A DNA stretch of 64,000 bases from Perkinsela sp. pyNocScin1 (GCA_964019655.1 CAXHTR010000006.1:434001-498000); one strand, 5' to 3'. Counted from the first letter of the stretch, positions 56,286 through 64,000 are shown. The notes: a model not told the origin generated them from the letters alone. A program made the numbers and translations.

Positions 56286-56900
56286 TCACGCAGTGCCAAA
56301 CTTTGCCATGCGCGCCTTTAAGCGCTCGTCAGACATTTCGACCGCTGGGGCGGCTGAGATTGTGCTTAATGTAGTCGACTGCTCTTGCATCTGATTGCTT
56401 CCCATGTCCACATCAGCCGCAATGGGTGCAGCTGGTACCGTTTGTGCTACTGGTGCCGTTGGCGCTACTGGGCCCGTGCCGAACTTGGCCATTCGTGCCT
56501 GCATCTTTGCATCCGTCATAAAGTCGCGAAGCGTGGCTTGCTGTACCTCAGTTTGTGGTTGTGGCTGTTGTTCCTCCTCTTGCTTCTTGGGCACTTCAAC
56601 GACTGGCTCCATCGGCACGCCAAACTTGAGCATGCGGTTGTACATACGCTCTTCCTCTGAGCCCGGCACGAAGGGCTCGCCGCCCTGCGCGCAGTGGATT
56701 CGCTGCTCGGGGGTGAGCTCGGCGCTGAGGGCCTCGGCTAGGTCCACGTTGTCGAATGCGTCGCCAGCGTCGAACGACGGGGGTGCGCAGATAATATTGG
56801 TCGGGTTCAGCGGTTCCGGACCGCTGATCTGCGGCGGGGGAATGCTCGTCCGGAGGATTCGGCTGATCCGCTCTTTGGCAATGAGGTCTTCGAGCTTCAT
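56286..56900 (-). CDS. SARNP/THO1-like protein with repeated RMxKFG motifs, 204 aa
   Basis: Three short motifs of the form [KR]-M-x-K-F-G occur: RMLKFGVP (about 87-94), ARMAKFGTG (about 134) and ARMAKFGTA at the very end. Repeats of RxxRFG type are the RNA-binding element of SARNP/Tho1/MOS11 proteins of mRNA export, so a role there is plausible. No SAP domain is seen at the N-terminus, which has instead ISGPEPLNPTNIICAPP. The middle is E/Q-rich and then alanine-, valine- and proline-rich. Start at ATG 56900. Confidence 0.5.
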   Translation of the reverse strand: MKLEDLIAKERISRILRTSIPPPQISGPEPLNPTNIICAPPSFDAGDAFDNVDLAEALSAELTPEQRIHCAQGGEPFVPGSEEERMYNRMLKFGVPMEPVVEVPKKQEEEQQPQPQTEVQQATLRDFMTDAKMQARMAKFGTGPVAPTAPVAQTVPAAPIAADVDMGSNQMQEQSTTLSTISAAPAVEMSDERLKARMAKFGTA

Positions 56901-56985
56901 TGTGACCGAAAAATAAAATAATTTAGCTCAAGTACTTTTAAGAGAAGATAATATTTTCCTTTTGATGTCTGCACATACACCAAAT

Positions 56986-57312
56986 TCACTTCGCTTCATC
57001 CTTGACCTCCGCTTGGGCTTCTGCCTTCTTGTGCTTTGGCTTTGCAGAGTCCATGTCGAGGCCGACCCACTTCGCGGCGCGGCGCGTTCGCTCCATCTCC
57101 GTTGACTTGATCATGTCTCGCTCCTGCTGCTCTCGGACGGCGTCGAGGCACTCGAGGTGGAACTTGTAGTCATCGGACTCGAGGAAAGGGCTCGTGTACG
57201 CCGGGGTGATGGGCATGACCTTCGTCGTTGACTTGAAAGCCTCGTCTTTGGGCTTGTCACACAGTATGAGCCTGGAAAAGGAAAGGCGAAGTGCTGTCGA
57301 CAAGCGGTACAT
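56986..57312 (-). CDS. Probable mitochondrial protein of unknown function, 108 aa
   Basis: From ATG 57312 the protein starts MYRLSTALRLSFSRLILC, a positively charged amphipathic leader typical of mitochondrial import, then CDKPKDEAFKSTTKV, SPFLESDDYKFHLECLDAVR and a basic-acidic end (KPKHKKAEAQAEVKDEAK). No family recognised. The longest frame reaches 57462 at TTG, and another ATG is at 57381; the presequence and a T-rich tract (ACTTCTCTTTTTC) just before 57312 decide the shorter form. With the Qcr9-like gene nearby it could be a respiratory-complex subunit, but that is guesswork. Confidence 0.5.
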   Translation of the reverse strand: MYRLSTALRLSFSRLILCDKPKDEAFKSTTKVMPITPAYTSPFLESDDYKFHLECLDAVREQQERDMIKSTEMERTRRAAKWVGLDMDSAKPKHKKAEAQAEVKDEAK

Positions 57313-57494
57313 TTCAATTGAAAAAGAGAAGTGTTCAATAGGCAAAATTCGAGCGCTTTTTAAGAGATTACGACGAAACATAACTTTAAGCCCACTATCA
57401 ATAACAGCCACAGCCGACACCACATCTGTATCGCCTACTGTATCATGCCCTATTGAACGCAAACAAGCACAAAAGTCATCTACTCTCCTGACTT

Positions 57495-58880
57495 CTACAT
57501 CGACACATCCTCTTTGTCCCGAATGAGCGTGCAGACACTGCAGGGCGGCAGCGGGCCGTACTCAGTGACCAGGACATCGAGCTTCTGCACCGGCGTCAGA
57601 TCATAAACGTATGCACCCGCGTACGCCTCGTCCCTGTGCGTCTCGTTGTTCGTCAGACTGCCAATCCACACGCGATTCGTAAATTTGTATGTCGCACAGA
57701 AGGCAATGACTGGAAGGTGGTAGTGCTGGGCAATGGTCGCCGCCATCGCTGTGCCAGCGCGGCTCAGAACGTCGCCGTTCGACAGCACAGCGCTCGCGCC
57801 TATGAAGAGCTTTGTGGCGTCGTTCAGCGCGCAGGTCACCGATGGCAATAGGCAGTAGCGGATAGAAATGTTCGGCGACCACTGGAGTACTTCGAGGAGG
57901 GCCCTGCCCTCGAAAAACGGCGGGCTGTCAATTATGACCACTGTGAACTTTTTATCAGCGGCGGCGGCGAGGAGCACGCCAGCGACCGACTCAGAGTTCC
58001 CGTAGGTGGCGATGACGTCATTGTCCTGGATCTGGCGCTTCCCGTGCGAGATAATTTTCTCGAGCGCAAAGTCAATTTTCTCATCGAGAAAGAGGTCGCA
58101 GAAGTCGACGAGCGCGAGGTACGCGGCCTTCTCGCTCGAGCGCTGCAGCGACGCCTTGAACGACGCCTCTTTGAGCAAGCGGATGGCGTTGCCCATGCCA
58201 ATAGACTTTTTGCGGCACTGCTCGAGGTACGCGACCTGATCCGATAAAATTTTGTTGGTGCCGGCAAAGTTCTCGTGGGAGTACAGCTTGGCGGCGTCGG
58301 CCTCTTCAGCGAGGTCAGCGAGCCACTGGCGGAGGCAGAGGAGCGTCGCACGGACACGGCGGCTCGAGCCAATGATGTAGTACGCTTTCATCCACAGGCC
58401 GCACTGGTAAACCGCCAGGTGGACATTGGGCATGACTTTGTACGTCCACGCTTGAGATCCTACTGGCTTCTGCGTCACAGTCTTTGGCTCGGCGGCGGGG
58501 GCCACAGCCTTTGGCTGCGGTTCGTTTGCGTCTTCTTTTTTCAAAGGCTTTGGCTTTGCGGCGCTTTCCTGCTTTTTGCTGGCTTTGAGCTCGCGCTGCT
58601 GCTCCTGCTGCGCCCGGCGCTCAGCCTTTGTCTGCTTGGCCACAGGGACCGCGGGCTTGCCGGCGTTGACGAGGGCGAGGTACTTGGCGTACGCTGCCTT
58701 GCGCTCCTGCTTGTCCGCGATGCACTGAATCTCCTCGCGCATCGCTTCCAGGTCGATGGGCTCGGCCGGGGACACGCTGATGTGTGACGCTGTAGATGCG
58801 ACAACTGTGGCGCTCGAATCGGTGATTTGTATTGATTCGCTGTGCGAATAGGCTATGGATGGCTCGTTTGTATTTTGCAT
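57495..58880 (-). CDS. Translation initiation factor eIF2B, delta subunit, 461 aa
   Basis: eIF2B is the guanine-nucleotide exchange factor for eIF2; delta is a regulatory subunit. The first 150 residues are charged and low in complexity (KQTKAERRAQQEQQRELKAS), as is usual for delta. The Rossmann-like domain follows, with KFTVVIIDSPPFFEGRALLE, GASAVLSNGDVLSRAGTAMA, then LPVIAFCATYKFTNRVW, a hallmark of eIF2B alpha/beta/delta. The N-terminal length favours delta over alpha or beta. ATG 58880 lies 10 bases after a candidate acceptor. Confidence 0.88.
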   Translation of the reverse strand: MQNTNEPSIAYSHSESIQITDSSATVVASTASHISVSPAEPIDLEAMREEIQCIADKQERKAAYAKYLALVNAGKPAVPVAKQTKAERRAQQEQQRELKASKKQESAAKPKPLKKEDANEPQPKAVAPAAEPKTVTQKPVGSQAWTYKVMPNVHLAVYQCGLWMKAYYIIGSSRRVRATLLCLRQWLADLAEEADAAKLYSHENFAGTNKILSDQVAYLEQCRKKSIGMGNAIRLLKEASFKASLQRSSEKAAYLALVDFCDLFLDEKIDFALEKIISHGKRQIQDNDVIATYGNSESVAGVLLAAAADKKFTVVIIDSPPFFEGRALLEVLQWSPNISIRYCLLPSVTCALNDATKLFIGASAVLSNGDVLSRAGTAMAATIAQHYHLPVIAFCATYKFTNRVWIGSLTNNETHRDEAYAGAYVYDLTPVQKLDVLVTEYGPLPPCSVCTLIRDKEDVSM

Positions 58881-58890
58881 TTTTGTTGCA

Positions 58891-58892
58891 CT
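58891..58892 (-). promoter_or_regulatory. Candidate trans-splice acceptor for the eIF2B delta gene
   Basis: The coding strand reads TTTTTTAAATTTACTCAAG, with the AG 10 bases before the ATG at 58880. Inference from the motif only. Confidence 0.4.
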
Positions 58893-59002
58893 TGAGTAAA
58901 TTTAAAAAATTTGGTGAAAATTATCTGAAAGTGAATCGAATTCTTTTTCGATCATCAGTTTTCAATAAAATGGCAAATTGCCGTTCCGCAAGAACATCCC
59001 GA

Positions 59003-61204
59003 CTACGCCTTGTACCCGCGGCGGATGCGGAACTTAATGTTCTTCTGGGCGTTGTTCTTCGCTCTCGTGTTTCTCGTATGGATGGACTGCTTGAGCCGCT
59101 TGCCGACGCGGCCGCTGCGCATCGACATCTGGAAGAGCTTGGTCTTCTTCTTCTCTGAGTGACTCGACGAGCCCTTTCGGCGCTTCTTGCGGGCGCCGAT
59201 CGAGTGGCCCTTGCGGCTCTCGCGGATTTTCTCGAGCTTCTCCTCCTTGCGGTCGGCCCGCGCTGTCGTGCTGAATTCCTCGATGATGGAAGAGTCGACG
59301 AAGATCGGTGCGTCCTTGAGCTTTGCGTTCTTCTGCTTGGCCTGGTTGATCTGCTTGAGCGCGCGGAACTCAGCATCTGTAAAAACGTGGTCGTAGAGCG
59401 GAATGACTGTGCGGTTTTCTTCTGTCGCCTGCGGTACATCCGCATCAGCCTCATCGTCAGAGACCTCGACCTCTTCACTTTCTTCGCCGCTAGCAGCCGC
59501 ATCGTCGCTCTCGAGTGCTTCGCTCATTTCTTCAGCACTGCATTCCTCGTCGTCATCTTCGACAGCGGCGTCAGACGCAGAGTCGAGGTCGACGCTCACA
59601 TCGAGGCCATCGTCGCTCGACGCTGTCACGCTGCTATCACTGTCGCTCTCGCTCTCTTCGCCGTTGGCATCCTGAATGGCTGATGGTTTGAGCTGGTCGA
59701 GCCCGGGAATAGTGTCTGGCGTCACGCGGGAGGCAAAAGGCTGAATGGTCGCACCGATGTTAGCCTGCCGGCTCCGGTACTTAGGCGGAAGCATGTCGGG
59801 CTGGATCTCACGGAAGAGCTTGATTAGGGACTTTGCCGCCATTGACACGCCCTTGTCCTCGCGGTACTTGGAGTACTCGGCAAGTTCAGAGAGAAACTCT
59901 TTGTCCATGATGAGGGGCTGCTTGCGGCACATCTCGCGGATAGTCGATATGGCGATCGTAATGGAGTCTGGCGAGGAGCGCTCGTGAATGAAGTGGTTGG
60001 CGATCGTTTTGACGAGCGGCATGAGCTCTTCAGGCGGAATGAGCTCGTGGAAGGACTCCGTGCAGAGCGCGAGGATCGTCGAGATGTCGCGCTGGTACGG
60101 CTGCATGTAGCGCTGCACATAGGAGTAGAATGGCAGAAGCTCGAGCTGGTGCAGCGCGATGAGCTTCGATAAGAGCTTGAGCATAAGGAGGCGCACGTCG
60201 AAGAGCTCGGTCGTGCGCTGTACGAGTTTCAGTAAGCGCTCAGCGAAGTCCTGCGGATCGCGCAGCAGAAGGAGCGGATCGAACTGCGGCTCAATCTTCT
60301 TATACTCAGCTTTTCGATCATCTTCGTCATCGTCGTTGTAGTCTTTCGATATTTCACCGATGGTGCGCTTCAGCTTATCTTCGCGCCCACGCGTCTTCTT
60401 CCTGAACTGAAAGCTCTTCTTGAGAAGACTGATACGCTTTCCAGGATCCTCCTTGCCTTCGCTTGGGTCCTCTTCGGCCTCACGGAAGCTGAGGGGATGG
60501 CTGAGAAGGAAATACAGCGCAATTTTGATGCAAAAGGTGTTACTCTTGAGGAAAACGCCTTCAGATATGAAAAAGACTGGGAGCTCGGTGTTCCAGATCT
60601 TCCGACGGTAGAGTTCAATGAGAAGACTGAGGGCGTGACGAGAGCGATGGCCGTCGTTAAGCTGAACCATTTTGTGCAATATGCACTGCAGGCGCTTATT
60701 CTCCGTCACTGACTTGCTCTTCGCATTCATTCGGACAATATCGCTAGTTATATGCCAAAGAAGCATGCGTCGAGCCTCTTTGTCCTTGACGCAGAGTAAA
60801 TCAAAGAAGAATGGGAGCGTCAGCGCAGCTGGTAGTAGAGAGCGTGATCGTAAGAGCATAATTCCTTGTAACAAAGCGCGCATAATCTTCGGCGAAAGAG
60901 GCGGCTTTTGAGAGTCATCAAGGTTTTCAGTGAACGGTGCGATAAGATCTGCTGCAGCGTGGAACAGTCGCTCTGGAATCCCCTTGTGCATCTTTGCACA
61001 CACAGAGAAGATGACAGATATGGTTTCTGTGATATCTTCGATATCGAGTTCAACTTCCTTGGCTTTAATCAATGGAACCATAGTTTCCCAGTGTGTTATG
61101 TATTTGTAGTACTCTTCGGTGTAAGCTTCTGGGTCCCTGCGCATAAACTCACGGAGGAGAATGGTAGAGCTACCAAGTTTCTTGCCCTCAATGTAAAGTG
61201 ACAT
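59003..61204 (-). CDS. SDA1-like 60S ribosome biogenesis protein, 733 aa
   Basis: SDA1 is needed for maturation and nuclear export of pre-60S particles and acts in the nucleus. The N-terminal 450 residues are helical repeats, including LLWHITSDIVRMNAKSKS and LHKMVQLNDGHRSRHALSL, then DPLLLLRDPQDFAERLLKL. An acidic S/E/D-rich domain (about 500-580) follows, then VIPLYDHVFTDAEFRALKQI and a strongly basic C-terminus that ends KNIKFRIRRGYKA. This order (helical part, acidic part, basic end) is that of SDA1. The length is near the family average. Start at ATG 61204. Confidence 0.85.
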   Translation of the reverse strand: MSLYIEGKKLGSSTILLREFMRRDPEAYTEEYYKYITHWETMVPLIKAKEVELDIEDITETISVIFSVCAKMHKGIPERLFHAAADLIAPFTENLDDSQKPPLSPKIMRALLQGIMLLRSRSLLPAALTLPFFFDLLCVKDKEARRMLLWHITSDIVRMNAKSKSVTENKRLQCILHKMVQLNDGHRSRHALSLLIELYRRKIWNTELPVFFISEGVFLKSNTFCIKIALYFLLSHPLSFREAEEDPSEGKEDPGKRISLLKKSFQFRKKTRGREDKLKRTIGEISKDYNDDDEDDRKAEYKKIEPQFDPLLLLRDPQDFAERLLKLVQRTTELFDVRLLMLKLLSKLIALHQLELLPFYSYVQRYMQPYQRDISTILALCTESFHELIPPEELMPLVKTIANHFIHERSSPDSITIAISTIREMCRKQPLIMDKEFLSELAEYSKYREDKGVSMAAKSLIKLFREIQPDMLPPKYRSRQANIGATIQPFASRVTPDTIPGLDQLKPSAIQDANGEESESDSDSSVTASSDDGLDVSVDLDSASDAAVEDDDEECSAEEMSEALESDDAAASGEESEEVEVSDDEADADVPQATEENRTVIPLYDHVFTDAEFRALKQINQAKQKNAKLKDAPIFVDSSIIEEFSTTARADRKEEKLEKIRESRKGHSIGARKKRRKGSSSHSEKKKTKLFQMSMRSGRVGKRLKQSIHTRNTRAKNNAQKNIKFRIRRGYKA

Positions 61205-61205
61205 A

Positions 61206-61207
61206 CT
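61206..61207 (-). promoter_or_regulatory. Candidate trans-splice acceptor for the SDA1 gene
   Basis: The coding strand reads TTACTTCTTATTGATAG and then one T before the ATG at 61204. If the AG is used the leader would be one base long, apart from a spliced leader. Inference only. Confidence 0.35.
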
Positions 61208-61280
61208 ATCAATAAGAAGTAATCCCGAGCATAAATTATAGAGATTCTAAGTGTATTTGGTGCGTATACAATTCATTACA

Positions 61281-62489
61281 TTACGAAGAGAAAGTGTCAA
61301 GCCATTCACATGCACTTATTATGCACAGAAGGGCGTCAGCATCCCATATAGGATTATGATGATCCCCACCTTTTGACAGGTGACTAAATCTTGTTGTACT
61401 AAGGAAACTTTGAAAAGCATATCCAGTGCTCAGGCTGGGAAGCAATGAGAGTGCTTCATGTAGCTTAGGAATGCGATACCCCCAAGCATTATATATCCTA
61501 TTGAATGAGCGATGGTTCGTGAAGTCTATGCAATTAAAAAGAGCAGATCGGATAATGGGATTCGAAGTCGTGATTCCAGTGTGATAACATTCAAGTGTTT
61601 CTATTAGTGCTTGAAGATCAGAGCTTCCATAAAAGTGCAACTTGATATCCTTACCAGATTCCCCCTCACGAATAAGAAAGTCTGCTAAATATCGGCCTAC
61701 TTCCTGAATGGATGAAGCAACAAACATTTTTCTACTCTTAATGCTGCTCATCTCTGACTTACAAAACCCGGTATCAACACAGTTTTTCTCAGTTAATTTT
61801 TTAGACTCCCAATCGTATGACTTACTATCAAGAAGTGTGTGATGAATTCTAAAGAGCTCTCTTTGACTAGTTGCTAAGCATTCCCACATAAATTCCATCG
61901 CTAATCGAAGAAAGAAAGATCTTTTCAAATGACTTTCTATTGACGCAAGCTCTGCTGAACAATGAGAAAGATCGCTTATAGCTTCGTACATGGAGTACGT
62001 CCCAGACCACGAAATTCTTTCTAGAAGCTGTTCGAAAGCTCCATGCTGAAGAGGGTGCTCAAAATCTATGGATTGAACGTTTGGGATGGAATATACTTTC
62101 TTTGTTTCGATTTCAGAGCAGAGGGCATTAAGTGCACGAAATCCACGAAGATATAGATCTTTTTCCGCAATAGACAAATCAGTAATCTCCCTAGCGATTG
62201 GATGAGTATTCCTCAACGAAACCCTCTGAGAGACATTGCTTAGTATGCTCTGCTTATTCATTCTAATGGCATGGCCCGTAGGTAATGTATGCCCAAGCTG
62301 TAGAACTACTTCTGGCTTAAGAGTTACTACTACTGTTTCTAATGAGTGAGATGTGGAAAATTTCTTTCCAGATTCAGGCATACGCAGGAATACTGCAGAC
62401 CGAATGTATGCTCTATTGTTCAGCTTGACAAATTCCAGATCCGAAGCCCATCGTGATTGCTGTTTGTGTAATATTCTACTCCGAGGCAT
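61281..62489 (-). CDS. DEDD-exonuclease-like protein, 402 aa, incomplete motif set
   Basis: The last 90 residues read HRSFNRIYNAWGYRIPKLHE, a hydrophobic segment, and GGDHHNPIWDADALLCI. The H-N-x(2)-W-D-A-x-A-L phrase matches the ExoIII box of DnaQ/DEDDh 3'-5' exonucleases (H, then D five residues on). HFYGSSDLQALIETLE, about 90 residues earlier, could be the ExoII region. I could not find the ExoI D-x-E motif at the expected place, so activity is doubtful. The N-terminal 250 residues are unrecognised. This is the last minus-strand gene before the strand-switch; its base composition is more A+T-rich than the core genes. Start at ATG 62489. Confidence 0.5.
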   Translation of the reverse strand: MPRSRILHKQQSRWASDLEFVKLNNRAYIRSAVFLRMPESGKKFSTSHSLETVVVTLKPEVVLQLGHTLPTGHAIRMNKQSILSNVSQRVSLRNTHPIAREITDLSIAEKDLYLRGFRALNALCSEIETKKVYSIPNVQSIDFEHPLQHGAFEQLLERISWSGTYSMYEAISDLSHCSAELASIESHLKRSFFLRLAMEFMWECLATSQRELFRIHHTLLDSKSYDWESKKLTEKNCVDTGFCKSEMSSIKSRKMFVASSIQEVGRYLADFLIREGESGKDIKLHFYGSSDLQALIETLECYHTGITTSNPIIRSALFNCIDFTNHRSFNRIYNAWGYRIPKLHEALSLLPSLSTGYAFQSFLSTTRFSHLSKGGDHHNPIWDADALLCIISACEWLDTFSS

Positions 62490-62847
62490 TAGCTTTCATG
62501 ATCTCATTTGTAAGACAGGACTTATAGATTGAAAATTCAGTACACCACGGTATTACACGAATATGAAGATCAATCTATAATATGAGTTTCATGCACTCTA
62601 CAAGAACTTCTTGCAGCAAAGTATCAGCTATTTTTCAGTCTTGCACAGAACTTCAAAACAAATTTCATCGAGGTACGAATGATGCAATACTTAGCTAGAC
62701 AAAATAGAAAAGCATCGATGCGCTGTAGAATATGCGTCATTATTCGGACAACCATCTATTGATTTCTTTTTAATTATGAACTGTGAAGAATCCTAAAACG
62801 AAATATAAGCTTAGCGATAGTGCGCTATGGAATTTTTACTATCCTAG
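62490..62847. promoter_or_regulatory. Divergent strand-switch region
   Basis: The minus-strand array ends and a plus-strand gene begins, 358 bases apart, head to head. In kinetoplastids such divergent regions are usual sites of RNA polymerase II initiation for two polycistronic units. The sequence is A+T-rich with an 11-bp inverted repeat (separate entry). No tRNA or TATA-like core element was recognised. Confidence 0.6.
62522..62580. repeat. 11-bp perfect inverted repeat in the strand-switch region
   Basis: TTATAGATTGA at 62522-62532 is matched by its exact complement TCAATCTATAA at 62570-62580, with a spacer of 37 bases. It lies about 35 bases from the start of the minus-strand gene. A hairpin or a binding site for a dimeric protein are both possible; chance is not excluded in A+T-rich DNA. 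Confidence 0.7.
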
Positions 62848-64000
62848 ATGAAAAGCAGCCATTCCAAAGAAACTCCGAATCTTATTGAGAGCTGGAAGCA
62901 AGGAATGCTCAGTCCACAGATACCTTTAGATGAAAGATTCAAGAAGATGCCAGCAAGGGGGAAACGGAGTACATTACCATCGATTCTTTCTTATATCACA
63001 TCAGCCAAAGCTCCCTTTGATTCTAGCGAATCTACAAAGAAAGAGCTAAGTAAATGTTTCGATGGCAATGATGAGAATGAGTTTTCAATAATTGTGAAAG
63101 AGTATCAAAAAAAGCACGATGAAAGACAACTATCAACACCTGCATCTACTCAGGATTCGCAAGAGAGCTGCGTGCTCCCTCAGACCCCATGCGGTCGAGA
63201 AAATGTTCTTGCATGCCCGGGAGTTTATATTGAAGGAAACATTTTATCGCTCGAGTACTCGTCGATAACAATTCACTTCCATGAATCCATCGATATTACA
63301 GATCTAGTCGCCAAGTGCCGTGTAAAGAAAACTACAGATGGCTTGATTGAAATCGAAAGTCCCAACGGCAAGCCTGTTTGTGCTACTGTTGTACATCGAC
63401 ATACAGTGGCTCCGAACAAAGAAAATGCGCAGTCAATTTGTGAGCGAAATAAAGCACACCTGATTGAGTTGCGCTCTATAATTGGCATGCCGAATAGATA
63501 TGTGTGGGTTTATCAGCTCGGAAAAAGGCAAGAAGCTAAGATAGAGAAGCCCACACCAAGAAGAAACTGGAAGGAGTCACTTGATATAGGGCTTGACTTT
63601 CAGCCATCTCTCAAAGTTATCAATCCCGTCGAACGTAAGGCCCTAGAAGATAAAAGGCGCAAAGAAATAGCATCTCGAGTTTCTGATGACTTTATGCAAG
63701 AGTACAAAAATCTTCCAGCGAAGCGCGTGCAGTGCGAGCCTGCCCAGAGATCTCCTCTGAAAGTTGCAAAAATTGATTTTGAGTCACTTCGCGAAGCTCA
63801 GCAACTCGCATCAGCATCATGCGCGCCGGCATTGGCAGAAGACGAGAAAGGTTTTCCAGAAATTGACAAAATATCAAGAGAAGTACATTCGCATCCAGGC
63901 TTACGCGTCACGAAGAACCAGCATAACGCCTTTTTTGCGCATGTCTTACAAGCAACAGACTGGTCAGAGCACAATCATGACATGAAGGTACAGATTACCA
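62848..64000 (+). CDS. Start of an unrecognised plus-strand protein, at least 384 aa, running off the window
   Basis: An open frame begins at ATG 62848, directly after an in-frame TAG, and remains open to the last base. It starts MKSSHSKETPNLIESWKQG, is rich in K, S and E over the first 110 residues, then VLACPGVYIEGNILSLEYSS, a probable folded region (about 125-200), and RSIIGMPNRYVWVYQLGKR, and then returns to charged, partly coiled sequence. No domain was recognised. The order (disordered, compact, disordered) would fit a nuclear protein. It is the first gene of the right-hand array. Confidence 0.75.
   Translation, partial: MKSSHSKETPNLIESWKQGMLSPQIPLDERFKKMPARGKRSTLPSILSYITSAKAPFDSSESTKKELSKCFDGNDENEFSIIVKEYQKKHDERQLSTPASTQDSQESCVLPQTPCGRENVLACPGVYIEGNILSLEYSSITIHFHESIDITDLVAKCRVKKTTDGLIEIESPNGKPVCATVVHRHTVAPNKENAQSICERNKAHLIELRSIIGMPNRYVWVYQLGKRQEAKIEKPTPRRNWKESLDIGLDFQPSLKVINPVERKALEDKRRKEIASRVSDDFMQEYKNLPAKRVQCEPAQRSPLKVAKIDFESLREAQQLASASCAPALAEDEKGFPEIDKISREVHSHPGLRVTKNQHNAFFAHVLQATDWSEHNHDMKVQIT

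Noticed and set aside
1-64000. tRNA, rRNA, snRNA or spliced-leader RNA genes
   Set aside because: The gaps were read for cloverleaf arms and conserved rRNA segments and nothing convincing was seen; short RNAs could have been missed without a covariance search.
1-64000. Transposons, CRISPR array, prophage or restriction system
   Set aside because: No transposase, reverse transcriptase, integrase or spaced direct repeats were recognised, and the gene set is eukaryotic.

Overview
This looks like a stretch of chromosome from a compact, intron-poor protist genome. The genes are eukaryotic: SERCA-type Ca2+ pump, p24 cargo receptor, eIF2B delta, SDA1, RRP8, a RAD51 paralogue, L-type lectin and a bc1-complex subunit. 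From about 0 to 62.5 kb every convincing gene is on the minus strand. The only clear plus-strand gene begins at 62848, after a 358 bp divergent strand-switch region. Long one-way gene arrays, no introns that I could see, and a pyrimidine tract plus AG just ahead of several start codons are what a kinetoplastid with polycistronic transcription and trans-splicing would show. The four tandem leucine-rich-repeat (LRR) genes and the reduced gene spacing suggest a Perkinsela-like or bodonid relative, but that assignment is inference. No rRNA, tRNA, transposon or CRISPR array was recognised. Layout: (1) 1-9.4 kb holds a tandem array of seven 'family A' LRR genes. Four are intact and three are interrupted by in-frame stop codons with no frameshift. 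(2) 10.2-13.2 kb holds two 'family B' proteins made of LRRs of the LPxxLxxLxIxxNxFxGxxDL type. (3) 13.5-19.3 kb holds four 'family C' genes. They share with family A a conserved N-terminal module (WL-x-P-[WFL]-G-x(3)-[IV][IV][DN]E, then HPCEE) and so form one superfamily with it. (4) 19.4-39.5 kb is mostly housekeeping: Ca2+ ATPase, p24, a nucleolar basic protein, RAD51C-like, RRP8, an SLX4-like scaffold, a lectin with a proline/glutamine-rich tail, nucleoside diphosphate kinase, enoyl-CoA isomerase and a glycosyltransferase. Two family B genes and one family B relic sit among them. (5) 39.6-55.9 kb is a head-to-tail array of thirteen 'family D' genes that I do not recognise. They share a C-terminal block that resembles a degenerate F-box followed by a conserved G-[KR]-x-H-L ... 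[ST]-W ending. (6) 56-62.5 kb returns to housekeeping: a Qcr9-like bc1 subunit, a SARNP-like protein, a small mitochondrial-looking protein, eIF2B delta, SDA1 and a DEDD-exonuclease-like protein. The window thus alternates between single-copy core genes and fast-evolving tandem families. About half of the sequence is spent on four lineage-specific families whose members differ greatly from one another. Families A/C and B are built on LRRs, and family D has the F-box-like segment. Together they could supply recognition or adaptor proteins, but no substrate can be read from the sequence. Start codons were reassessed. Several longest reading frames begin at TTG or GTG, or run past a candidate splice acceptor, and were shortened to the first family-conserved ATG.
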